Assembly (NCBI RefSeq): GCF_003386235.1
Contig: NZ_QRDZ01000008.1
Coordinates: 186,001 to 250,000 of the forward strand
Source of the DNA: Cohnella phaseoli
Lineage (GTDB): Bacteria > Bacillota > Bacilli > Paenibacillales > Paenibacillaceae
DNA length: 64,000 bases
Reading direction: 5' to 3'
Below are positions 37,849 through 47,300 of the stretch, piece after piece. The notes below the pieces were generated by a model. It did no database searches. It was not told the origin of the DNA and was given only the letters and a program-made list of their open reading frames with translations. A program made the position numbers and the translations under genes. Positions within the stretch are counted from its first letter, which is position 1. Each line of letters starts with the position of its first letter.

Positions 37849-38751
37849 TTAAAAGACCCGATAATTGGCAAACCGGGAAGCCATCCAGTAAGACATAACG
37901 ATCAAAAGGAATGAAACAACCGATTTCATTAATCCGACCGCCGTCCCGAGACCGTATTGAATGTTCAACAATCCTACCCGGTATACGTAGGTGTCGATAA
38001 TATCTCCGGACGCATAGACGAGCGGATTGTACAGGTTAAAAATTTGATCGAAGCCGGCGTTCAGAATATTGCCCAGACTGAGCGTAGCCAGCAGCACAAC
38101 CGTCGTCGCGATGCCGGGAAGCGTAACGTGGATCAGCTTTCGCATCCGGCTTGCGCCGTCGACCTCTGCCGCTTCGTACAGATCCGGACTGATTCCGGTC
38201 AGAGCGGCCAAGTAAATAATCGTCTCAAACCCGAATTCCTTCCACGTGTCGCTGGCTACGATCACATAGGGAAACCAATTGTTGTCTCCGAGAAACATGA
38301 TCGATTGACCGCCCAACGCGACGATTAGTTGATTAATCGGCCCCTCCGAGGACAGTAGTTGAATGACGATCCCCGACAAAATGACCCATGATAGAAAATG
38401 AGGCAAATAGACGATCGTTTGAATCCAACGCTTCAGCCTGCCGAATCGCAGCTCATGCAGCATAAGCGCGAAAAGAAGCGGTACGATCAGATGGGCGGCC
38501 ATTTTCATTAGTGCGATAAAAACGGTGTTGAAGAAGATCGTTCGACTGTCGCGAAGCTCAAACAGATATCGAAAGTTGTCCAGCCCTACCCATTCCGAAC
38601 GGAAAAACCCGAGACCCGGATTAAAATCCTGAAACGCGATCACGCCGCCTAGCATAGGTACGATGCTGAAGATACACAGCACCACAATACCGGGAAGCAT
38701 CATCAAATGATAATGAAACTGAAATCGCCGATTTCTCATGAAGCCGCTCAC
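37849..38751 (-). CDS. Carbohydrate ABC transporter permease, LplB type
   Basis: About 300 residues, six helices, EAA loop YEAAEVDGASRMRKLIHVTLP. The frame opens at a TTG (38784), but that codon is inside the loop of a strong hairpin and has no ribosome-binding site. GTG at 38751 (after GGAAAGAG) or ATG at 38739 is more likely. It partners the LplC-type subunit downstream. Confidence 0.9.
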   Translation of the reverse strand: MSGFMRNRRFQFHYHLMMLPGIVVLCIFSIVPMLGGVIAFQDFNPGLGFFRSEWVGLDNFRYLFELRDSRTIFFNTVFIALMKMAAHLIVPLLFALMLHELRFGRLKRWIQTIVYLPHFLSWVILSGIVIQLLSSEGPINQLIVALGGQSIMFLGDNNWFPYVIVASDTWKEFGFETIIYLAALTGISPDLYEAAEVDGASRMRKLIHVTLPGIATTVVLLATLSLGNILNAGFDQIFNLYNPLVYASGDIIDTYVYRVGLLNIQYGLGTAVGLMKSVVSFLLIVMSYWMASRFANYRVF

Positions 38752-38768
38752 CCGCTCTTTCCGAAGAA

Positions 38769-38804
38769 CGGGCGTTCGCCGCAATACGCGATGACGAACG
38801 CCCG
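38769..38804 (-). other. Intercistronic hairpin between binding-protein and permease genes
   Basis: Perfect 10-bp inverted arms CGGGCGTTCG and CGAACGCCCG with a 16-base loop lie just after the binding-protein stop codon. No T-run follows, so it is more likely an mRNA-stabilising or partial-termination element that raises binding protein over permease. Confidence 0.65.
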
Positions 38805-38811
38805 AATCCGC

Positions 38812-40473
38812 TTATTCCGTTAATTGCTCTTCAATTTCCCGGGTAATCTGATCGCCGCCGCTCTTCTTCCACTCGGCCACGAAGGAGTCGAACGCATCCA
38901 GCGATTCTCTACCCATGATAATCTGCGTAATCATCTCGGCTTCCATCTTTTTCAGCGCCGGCCATTTCAGCTCCATCGACTTCGTCTGCGAATAGAACAC
39001 GCCCAACACTTTGTTCATCGGCGATTCCAGCGCTCCGCCGCCCACCATATAGGAAGTGCTGTACATCCAACTTCCAGGGTCCTTGCCCGGATCGGCGTTG
39101 TTCGCGGCGACTTTGTCGTAGACGTCCTTCTGGTCGAGTCTCAGTTGATCCGGTTGGATTTTGCCGTCAAGCGCTTCCTTGACCGCCTTCAACCGATTGG
39201 TCACAATATTCGGTTCCACGAACGTAGCGCGAAGCGGGAAGTACGCCGCATTAACGCCATTGATCAATTTGGCCATCGCTTCGGCATCGTTCTCGACATT
39301 CGCATACAGGTTCAAGTACTTCACGAGCGCTTCCGGATTTGAATAACCTTTCTTCACAACGAAATATAGCGAGCTAACCGGCCCTAATGTCGCATTGTAC
39401 TGACCGGAGCCGTCCAGCGGAAGCGCGTACGCTTTCCATACCGCTTTCGGGTCGTTTTTGAACGAATCGTACAAGCCCCAGCCTGTGGACCAGCCGCCGA
39501 ACAGGAACATTCCGGCGCGCCCGCCGTTGATCAGTTCCCACGTATCCTTGCGAATTGCGTACTCCTTGTCCAGCAAACCTTGCGCGTACATCTCACTAAG
39601 CTTGCCCAGAGCTTCTTTCATCTGCGGAGTCGTCGTTCCATAGACGACCTTGCCGTCGGCATCCTTCAGCCACATGCCGGGATAAGCCTGATACGCGGAG
39701 TATAGCGGTCCGAATGTATTGTCCGAATCCCCCAATAAACCGAACGTATCCGGCTTGCCGTTGCCATCCGGGTCCTGCTCGATGAAAGCTTTGGCAATCG
39801 CAGCCAGCTCATCGACGGTTTGAGGAGGCTTGAGACCGAGCTTGTCGAGCCAATCCTGACGCACCCACAGCAATTTGATCGGATCTTCATCGACATTCAG
39901 GTTCGGCAGCGCCATCAGCTTGCCGTCGAAGGTCGCGTTCTTGAACGCCTTGCCGTTCGTCGCATCGTACATCTGTTTCAAATACGGAGTCGCATATTGC
40001 TCGTATACCGTTGTCAGATCCTTGAGCTGGCCGGCTTTCACCATTGTTTTCAACTCTTTCTCGGACACGACCATTGCATCTGGCAGATCGTTGCTGGAGA
40101 TGGAGAGCGCCAGCTTCTGATCGTATGCGTCGCCCTGAGCCGCTATCCAAGCCGCTTTGAACTTCAAGTTAAGCTTCTCCTCGAAATAGCGCGTAAACTG
40201 GTTATTCTCTACCGTGTCCCCTTCAGGAAGCGTCTTATCGTCCGGAGGCACCGCTTTCCCGATCGTCATTGTGACGGGCTCGGCGTATTTGCCCAGCGGA
40301 TCGACCGTTTCCGACCCGGCGCCCGACGCCTGAGCAGACGGCGACTCCCCCGAGTTGGAGGCGCTTGAGGGCGCGCTGCTGCCGCTATTACTGTTATTGC
40401 TGTTGCAAGCGGATACAAATGCAAGCGAGCAAGCCAGCATCAGAAGGCCGATTTTCTTGTGCTTCCCCTTCAT
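38812..40473 (-). CDS. Extracellular sugar-binding lipoprotein
   Basis: About 553 residues with a lipoprotein signal (MKGKHKKIG..., lipobox VSAC, cysteine near residue 23), a long Ser/Asn/Gly linker and a two-lobe binding domain (SBP family 1 type). The frame is open 121 codons further up, but that part lacks any signal-like feature; the ATG at 40473 follows AAAGGGGA. First gene of the importer operon, directly downstream of the YesMN-type two-component system that probably controls it. Confidence 0.9.
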   Translation of the reverse strand: MKGKHKKIGLLMLACSLAFVSACNSNNSNSGSSAPSSASNSGESPSAQASGAGSETVDPLGKYAEPVTMTIGKAVPPDDKTLPEGDTVENNQFTRYFEEKLNLKFKAAWIAAQGDAYDQKLALSISSNDLPDAMVVSEKELKTMVKAGQLKDLTTVYEQYATPYLKQMYDATNGKAFKNATFDGKLMALPNLNVDEDPIKLLWVRQDWLDKLGLKPPQTVDELAAIAKAFIEQDPDGNGKPDTFGLLGDSDNTFGPLYSAYQAYPGMWLKDADGKVVYGTTTPQMKEALGKLSEMYAQGLLDKEYAIRKDTWELINGGRAGMFLFGGWSTGWGLYDSFKNDPKAVWKAYALPLDGSGQYNATLGPVSSLYFVVKKGYSNPEALVKYLNLYANVENDAEAMAKLINGVNAAYFPLRATFVEPNIVTNRLKAVKEALDGKIQPDQLRLDQKDVYDKVAANNADPGKDPGSWMYSTSYMVGGGALESPMNKVLGVFYSQTKSMELKWPALKKMEAEMITQIIMGRESLDAFDSFVAEWKKSGGDQITREIEEQLTE

Positions 40474-40523
40474 GTTCCCATCCCCTTTGTTGTGATGTTC
40501 CTTGTTTACAATCCCTATCTTAA

Positions 40524-40556
40524 AACAAAAAAGACAGCGCCCGAGAGACGCTGCGT
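40524..40556 (-). terminator. Weak terminator of the two-component operon
   Basis: On the minus strand a short GC stem (CAGCG/CGCTG) is followed by TCTTTTTTG. It separates the response-regulator gene from the binding-protein gene. Confidence 0.5.
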
Positions 40557-40639
40557 TCCTGCGATTGGGACAATAATTAACGCTGCTCAAAGCGTCGACT
40601 AATGCAAGTGTGAAAAAGTGTACCTCTTGGCGGAACAAA

Positions 40640-42058
40640 TTATACCTTAGCTTTCTCTTGCCGGTATTCGCTTGGAAGCCTACCGGTTTGTTCGCGAAAT
40701 ACTCTGCTAAAATACTTCTCGTTCGCATACCCGCACTGTTCCGAGATCCGGTAGATCGGCTGTTTCGTTTCCGCGAGCAGCAACTGCGCGTTTTCGATTC
40801 TTGCGTCGCGAATATAATCGTGGAACGTACGACCAACGATCTCTTTGAAGCATTGACTGAAGTACCCCTTGCTCATATTCGCTTGCTTGGCCAGATCGCT
40901 GTGGCGAATGTCCTCCTCAAGATGGAGGTTGATGTAATCGACCGCCGACATAATGCTTTGGGCGATTTCCTCCGAATAAGCCGATTTTGCCACGATCGCC
41001 CGCAGCTTGCCGCGAACCGCGTTCAGCCAGCCTGTCCATTCGCTCCAGAGCGCCCCTGTGCCCGGCATTTCCTCCTCGATGCCCGCTTCCTCGCGCGAGA
41101 TGCGAACCCAGCTCATTCTGGCGGTATAGAACAGGTTGGCGAGCTGCGCCGCAGACGGTCTTGCTCTCTCGATCTCTTGCAGCAGCTCCTCGTACGCGCC
41201 GGTACGAACGATCCAGTGCAGCGAAGACCAAGCGTCGCGATTCCTGCGCAGCTCTTCGTCGCTCCATCCCGGATACTCCACCTGCAATCGCCCGGCGGTG
41301 TATTCGTAATAGAATACGCCAGGCTTGCGTTCGTAAAACAAAGATATTTCCTTGTACCGCAGCAGCCGTTGCCGCAACTGCTCACGATCCGTATCGCGTA
41401 TTCCGCGAATGTGCAGCACCGTAACTTGCCGTTCCAACCCCAGCTCGACCAGCTCTCTCTTCATCGCCGCAACGTCTTCATCCGTCATCTCCCGCTCCGG
41501 AAGTACGGTCCACAGCCCCAAGCTAACCTCTTGTATCGTCTGCCCTTGCATGGACGTATGCTGCCAGAGCGCGCCAAAGTCGGCCTGTCCGGCGCCTGCG
41601 ATGTATACGAGCATGGAATCCGCGGCGGCCGTCGGCTCGGCCGATCTCCGTTCGGCGTTGGGAAGAGAAGCTTCCTGACTGCGCCGGATCCGTTCGCTGA
41701 TTCGCTCCAGTACCTCCTCCATCCGGGCATCCTCGATTTGCGTCTTGGCAATATAATCGATCGCCCCGATACGAAGCGCCTCCTGGATCAGTTCGAAATC
41801 CTGGTGAAACGTAAGCACGACAAACCAGATCTTCGGATAGAGACGCTGCACCTCTCGCATCAGATCGAGCCCCGACATAATCGGCATGGCAAGATCGGTA
41901 ATCAACAGGTCCACTTCCTCGCTCCGCAAAAACTCCAAAGCGTTTTCCCCGTTGTTCGCTTCCCCGACCACCTTCATGTCGAATGCGTCCCACGGCATTT
42001 CCGCGATGATCCCCCGCCGCGCCAATCTATCGTCATCGACAACCAGAACTTTGATCAT
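40640..42058 (-). CDS. Response regulator with AraC-type DNA-binding domain (YesN type)
   Basis: 472 residues: receiver domain (about 1–120) with acidic pocket VDDD (7–10) and phosphate-accepting D55 in ITDLAMP, a central region of about 230 residues, and a C-terminal double helix-turn-helix AraC domain (about 365–468) ending FSRVFREQTGRLPSEYR. Phosphorylation by the adjacent sensor kinase should activate the sugar-importer operon directly downstream. This layout (YesM–YesN–lipoprotein–LplB–LplC) is common in Paenibacillus. Confidence 0.93.
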   Translation of the reverse strand: MIKVLVVDDDRLARRGIIAEMPWDAFDMKVVGEANNGENALEFLRSEEVDLLITDLAMPIMSGLDLMREVQRLYPKIWFVVLTFHQDFELIQEALRIGAIDYIAKTQIEDARMEEVLERISERIRRSQEASLPNAERRSAEPTAAADSMLVYIAGAGQADFGALWQHTSMQGQTIQEVSLGLWTVLPEREMTDEDVAAMKRELVELGLERQVTVLHIRGIRDTDREQLRQRLLRYKEISLFYERKPGVFYYEYTAGRLQVEYPGWSDEELRRNRDAWSSLHWIVRTGAYEELLQEIERARPSAAQLANLFYTARMSWVRISREEAGIEEEMPGTGALWSEWTGWLNAVRGKLRAIVAKSAYSEEIAQSIMSAVDYINLHLEEDIRHSDLAKQANMSKGYFSQCFKEIVGRTFHDYIRDARIENAQLLLAETKQPIYRISEQCGYANEKYFSRVFREQTGRLPSEYRQEKAKV

Positions 42059-42063
42059 GCGTC

Positions 42064-43836
42064 TCAGCTCTCCTCCATGCTGCGTTCTTCATCCAGCGGA
42101 ATGCGAATAGCCATCGTCGTCCCTTTCCCCGATTCACTGCTAATATCAAAGCTCGCGGTATCTCCATACTGTGCACGGATCATGCGATTGACATAATAAA
42201 GTCCAATCCCCATCCCGACTTTGCGTCGTTCGCGAGTATGGTTCTCCAATAGCCGCTTCATCTCCTCTTCCTTCATGCCGGCTCCGTTATCCTGCACTTG
42301 AATGCTCGCATAGCGCCCTTCCACCGCTTCGATGCGAACCTCGATCCGCCCTTCGTCCTTTAACCCGTGATACAGGCTATTTTCCACCAGCGGCTGCAAA
42401 ATGAATCGCGGAATCGGCAGATTAAGAACATCCTCATTGGCATGAACGTTAACCGTAAACGCAAAATCGTACCGGATGCGCTGCAGCTCGACGTAATCCT
42501 TCAAAGCTGCGATTTCTTCCCGGATCGTCGAAGGGCCGCCCTTGCCCATATTGTAATAGAGAACCCGATTAAGCGCCGAGATCAGGTTGTCGATCTCCTT
42601 CATGCCCTGTGAACGCGCCAACCAACGGATCGTATCCAGCGTGTTGTGGATGAAGTGCGGATTGATCTGAAACAGCAGCTTCTCGACCTCCATCTCGGTC
42701 TTCCGCTTCTCTTTCTCCTTAATTTCCTGCAGCAGCTCCCAGATTTGCTGTCTCATCTGCTGGAACTTTCGCAGCAGAAAATCGAACTCGATGATTTTGG
42801 TCATTTTGAGTGGAGAGTGAAAGTTGCTGTCGTGGACTTGCTTGATCTCCTTATTAAACCGGGCAAGCGGCTTGCGGATCGTCCGCCAGATCGTCCAGAA
42901 GCACACCAACGCAATCAGGATCGAGACACAGGTGAACAGAGCGAACTGGCGAATCCACAAATTCTTCTCACTGTTGTAGCTTTCCTTCGGAATGACGGCG
43001 ACAAGCTTCCAGCCCTGCGCATGCGGCTCTTCGAAGAGCAGGCTGCCCTGAGTCTCATAGATGCCCTCGCGATTGCGGGCAGGCTCATACCGGCTTCCGA
43101 CGGGAAACAGCTGGGCATTCTCGCTGTAGGTCACCTGATTGTTTTCGTTAACAAGCAGATGCCCTACGTTCATGGATGTATTATCCGCTTGCAGCACGTT
43201 CTGCGTCAATTGGAAGCTTGTCTCGATATAGATGTACAGGTTATCGTAGCCGGGAACGTCCACCTTGCGAGTAGCGGACAGCACCATCCGATCGATGAAA
43301 CGCGACATCGCCGTTTGGTGGGGCCCGTAATAGGTCAGCTCGCCCTGCTGCAGCAGCTTAGGATTGCTCTCCGGGACGAACTGGTCGCTCAGCATCGGCT
43401 CCGGAAACACATAGCTCTGCGTATCGGCAAAATAGTAGAACATGCGGCCGAGGTCGGGATTCGTAAAATTGATGAGATTCACATTGTTCTGAATCTCTTT
43501 GCCCAGCCGATCCTTCAGGAGAAGATCGTCCATCTCGAGATATTTGGACAGATCTCGCCCGACCGTACCGTTAAAAGCAAGCTGCTGAGATACGTGGTTC
43601 AGATTGGCGAGTGTATTGACGAGGGAAATTTGCACCTGCTTGAGGTTGCTGTGCACCCCGTTCTGAATTTTGTTTTCCAAAATCGACGTAATCGAGAAAT
43701 ACGATATGCCGCCGCTCAGCACGAGCGGAATGATCGTACTGAGCAGCAGAACGGCCGCCACCCTATTCTTCAGCGAATGCAATGAAAAATTCCCCATGCT
43801 CGGAAACGACAACCGCCATTCCATCGCCTCAACCAC
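42064..43836 (-). CDS. Sensor histidine kinase, YesM type
   Basis: 590 residues: membrane helix (about 25–48), extracellular Cache-like sensor (about 50–295), second helix (about 298–318), HAMP (about 320–372), His_kinase domain with the phospho-acceptor in NPHFIHNTLDTIRWLA (near 393) and an HATPase domain with PLVENSLYHG and DNGAGM motifs. It would sense an extracellular sugar or bound lipoprotein and phosphorylate the regulator encoded five bases downstream. The annotated GTG is poorly spaced from GGAG; an ATG four codons later is possible. Confidence 0.93.
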   Translation of the reverse strand: MVEAMEWRLSFPSMGNFSLHSLKNRVAAVLLLSTIIPLVLSGGISYFSITSILENKIQNGVHSNLKQVQISLVNTLANLNHVSQQLAFNGTVGRDLSKYLEMDDLLLKDRLGKEIQNNVNLINFTNPDLGRMFYYFADTQSYVFPEPMLSDQFVPESNPKLLQQGELTYYGPHQTAMSRFIDRMVLSATRKVDVPGYDNLYIYIETSFQLTQNVLQADNTSMNVGHLLVNENNQVTYSENAQLFPVGSRYEPARNREGIYETQGSLLFEEPHAQGWKLVAVIPKESYNSEKNLWIRQFALFTCVSILIALVCFWTIWRTIRKPLARFNKEIKQVHDSNFHSPLKMTKIIEFDFLLRKFQQMRQQIWELLQEIKEKEKRKTEMEVEKLLFQINPHFIHNTLDTIRWLARSQGMKEIDNLISALNRVLYYNMGKGGPSTIREEIAALKDYVELQRIRYDFAFTVNVHANEDVLNLPIPRFILQPLVENSLYHGLKDEGRIEVRIEAVEGRYASIQVQDNGAGMKEEEMKRLLENHTRERRKVGMGIGLYYVNRMIRAQYGDTASFDISSESGKGTTMAIRIPLDEERSMEES

Positions 43837-43940
43837 CTTGCTCCGTTTTTTTCAGCCATTATAACACGAGTGGTTGATGGGTTGGCTACTAACACTTCGG
43901 GGATAACAAATTCTGGGAATAACAGCAACCTAGTAGCCAT

Positions 43941-44125
43941 GCACCAAAGCGGATTATCCGCCTTAAATGTGGGAAATAGACTGTTTTGAGGGAAATAGAG
44001 TCGGTTCTCCGCTTTAAATTCGGTAATAGCTGATTTTTTGAAAAATAAAGCGGGCTTTCCGCTTTAAAAGCGCTGAATTGGCCCAACAGATGGAAATAAG
44101 CCAGACTATCCGCTTTATTTGCAAA
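43941..44125. repeat. Periodic intergenic repeat array, locus 2 (four units of 50–51 bp)
   Basis: The gap 43837–44303 has no gene. It contains four units starting near 43941, 43992, 44042 and 44093, each with a GAAATAA-like block, then GCGG(A/G)–3 or 4 bp–TCCGC followed by TTTA, then a variable spacer. The conserved TCCGC cores start at 43957, 44008, 44058 and 44109, a period of 50–51 bp. Unit count, period and orientation match the array at 7355–7540. Confidence 0.75.
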
Positions 44126-44164
44126 TGGAGAATCAAGAGTTCCTGATCGCCCTGCGTGAAGCAC

Positions 44165-44207
44165 AAAAAAGAGCGGGCTACCGTTTTCGATAGCCTGCTC
44201 TTTTTCT
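44165..44207. terminator. Bidirectional terminator, copy 2 of an inverted pair
   Basis: Stem GAGCGGGCTACC with GATAGCCTGCTC flanked by A6 and T5. It follows the large SLH gene on the minus strand. The reverse complement is about 90% identical over 40 bases to the element at 27881–27919. Confidence 0.85.
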
Positions 44208-44303
44208 TTTTCTTGCTCTTGTTCTTTATATTTGACCGTTTTCTTTTGCTCTTTCTCTCTTACGTCCATTGCCGCAGCTTCTCAACGGAAATAGTCAGCC
44301 TGT

Positions 44304-47300
44304 TCACTTGCCGAGCAACTCAACGTCCCCGCTGAGGTAGCGAAGCGCTGCGAAGCTTTGCGAAGCGGAACGAATGGCAGGGGCAGCCCAGTGGGACTCA
44401 GGCACATCTGACCAGCTCGATCCGCCATCCGGCAGAGCCGGACGTCCGAGCACGCGATTTAACAGTACAACCATTTCGGCGCGGGTCACCTTCTGCTCGG
44501 GGCGGAAGCTGCCGTCGGCGAAGCCGTTAATCCAGCCCTCTCGTTCGGCAGCAGCGATAGATGAAGCCGCCCAATGAGATGCCGCATCCGCGAACCGGGG
44601 AAGCCCTGTCGCCTGGGCTTCGCGCCACCGTACAAGCACTACGGCTAACTCGGCGCGGGTCAGCGAATCATTCGGGCTGAACTGCCCGCCAGATTTTCCT
44701 CCCATCCAGCCCTTCGCGTACGTCTCCTCGACGGCCTTAGCTGCCCAATGCGCTTGCGGCACATCCCGGAAGGCCGCCGCCCCGTCGCTTACTGTGCGGG
44801 CATCGTTGTCCGCAGGTGTCAGCTTAGCCAGCAGAGCGGCCAACTCCGCTCGAGTTACCGCGCGCTGAGGACCGAAGCTGCCTGCTGCATACCCGCTGAC
44901 ATAAGGAGCGAACATAACCTCGATCGGCTCGGCTTCCAGCACGGAGACGCGGGCGGAAGCCCCTGAGCGTACTGCGATGCCGGTTGCACGACCTTTGGAG
45001 TCATAACGAATCGTTCCCGGTACAATCGAACTCGTGCCGTCGCCGTTCTCCAGAAAGACGGCCAGCTTTCGCAAGGCAGTTGATTCGAGTCCGTCCGGCA
45101 GAGGCAGCACTAGCCAGGCGGCTTCTGCTCCCGCCGAATTCCCGGGATTTGCCGTTATTTCAACAGGAACGCCCACTAGCTTAGCCCGATGCGCGCCTGC
45201 ACCGGCTTTGAGGGCCCGATTCAACGTCTGCTCTGCATCCGCAGGCTGCTGAAAAGTCTTCAGTTGTACAATCAGCTTGCTGTCGGATGGGATTGAATTT
45301 CCTGTCGGCCATTCATAAGCAACGGCGCCCACGTCCAGCGTCAACCGGATGTTGGACATCGACAACTGGCTCAGCGCCTTCGCAGACAGTTGGAGCCGGA
45401 CGGCCTCGGTTAACGGATCAGCCTGGGTGCTCCATCCGATACGAAGCTCATTCACTCCGCTTTGCTGTGCGAGAGCTGTGATCGCCGCGGCATCCTCGAG
45501 CTTTAATTCTTTTATGCCCCGTCCATCCGAACTGCGGCTGAAAGTTTCGATCAATGCCGCCTTGGTCGGCTTGCCGTTTAACCATACCGTAAATGCTGCG
45601 GACGATAATTCATCGGTCGCTCCTCCAGCGGGCGATCCGGTTGCCCCTCCGGAAGAAGACGGGCTTTGGCGAGTTGCCTGGATCGTATAGCTCTTCTGCT
45701 CGGAGGGTAACTGTGCAGACACGACAACCCGAATCGTGTTGGTTCCGTATGTTAACGGAATCGATACGGATTCTCCACCGGCAAGTAGGTTTCCATTTAC
45801 CGTGATCGCGGCATCCGTATCTGCCGCCGAAGCTTTCAGCTTAATCGCGCTTACTTGTTGCCCGACGTTAAGTGCATATTCCAGCCGCTCGGGATTGAAG
45901 GCGCTGGAGAACGTCAACACTTCCTCCCCGTTAAGCGCAATAAGCGATGCTAGCGAAGCATTCGTGCGCCGAAGATTATCGATTACGATCGTCTTGCGTA
46001 TTTCGTTACCGGCGGCATCGCGAACGTAGACGGTATACGTTCCGTTGGCCTGCACATCGAACTGCTTGCTTAACGTGATATTCACGCTTTGTCCTTCGGG
46101 AAAATAACCGATCTCCTTTTCTCCCGCAGTCCAAAGGATAGTCGAGATGGCATTTCCATCCCCTACTGCCTCCGTTTGAACAGATACAGTTACCTTCCCG
46201 CCTATCGGCTCAGTCGTCTCCGGAACCAGAGTCAGCGTCGGCTCGTCCGGGAAAATGTTCTCCACGATTACCTGCCGGACGGTCCTGTTGCCTGCACGGT
46301 CGGCTGCAATCACCGTATACGTCCCATTGTTCTCGGCAGTGAACTCACCATCGACAACCTCGCTCGACGTCCACGGAGAATCCGGATTGAACGCCTCCGC
46401 CGACCAGCGGATGCTCTCCAGACCGCTGCCCGAATCCACTGCACTTACGGCAATCGTTACATTTTTGTTCGTTGGCTCAATCGTGCTTGGCATGAGCGAT
46501 ACCGTCGGCGCTTCGCGATCAATATTGGATAGTTCGATGGACGATATCGCCTCATTACCTGCCGTATCCCGTGCATATACCGAATAGCGACCGTTCTCAT
46601 TTGCCTTGAACTCTTGCTCCGCAAGCGCATCTTGACCGCCTCCGGCCGCAAAGAACGCGCCATCCCTTTCTCCGCTAGCCCAGCGTAGTTCTATAAGAGG
46701 ATTGCCGTCACCCTCCCTTTCGGGATGAGCTTCAATGCCAACCGTTACCGGCTCATTCGTCAAGGAAATCGAGGAGGGAGTTAACGCGATCGTTACCTCC
46801 TGTCGGAATAGATTGGATATCGTTATGCTTTTCAGGACTGTGTTGCCCGCCGTATCTTCAACGTACACAGAATACGTTCCGTTGACGGTAACAGGGAAGC
46901 TTCCGGTAAACGATGTACCGTTGCCGGCTTCGAAGTATGCGGCATTCCTCGTTCCCTCCGCCCAGAGCAGCTTGCTGATTGCAACATTATCAGCCGCAGT
47001 GGCCGCGACCGCGATATCCGAATTCGTCGGCGCAGTTATGCTTGGCGTTAGCGTCAAGGTCGGCGCTTCACGATCAATGTTGGTAATGTCCAGCGTGGTC
47101 ATCGTTTGGTTGCCCGCCTTGTCGGAGGCAATCACTGTATACGTCCCATTGATTTCCACGGTGAATTCGTCGTCAACCACCTCGTACGATGTCCACGCGG
47201 TGCCCGGTTCGAACGCCTCCGCCGACCAACGTACACTCTCCAGACCGCTACCTAAGTCCGCTGCACTTACGGCAACCGTCACGTTTTCGTTCGTTGGTGC

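Noticed and set aside
38812..40836. 674-residue version of the binding lipoprotein
   Set aside because: A start so far upstream would bury the lipoprotein signal; the ATG at 40473 gives a normal signal peptide and follows AAAGGGGA.
40610..42196. 528-codon plus-strand open frame
   Set aside because: Antisense shadow of the response-regulator gene and part of the kinase gene.
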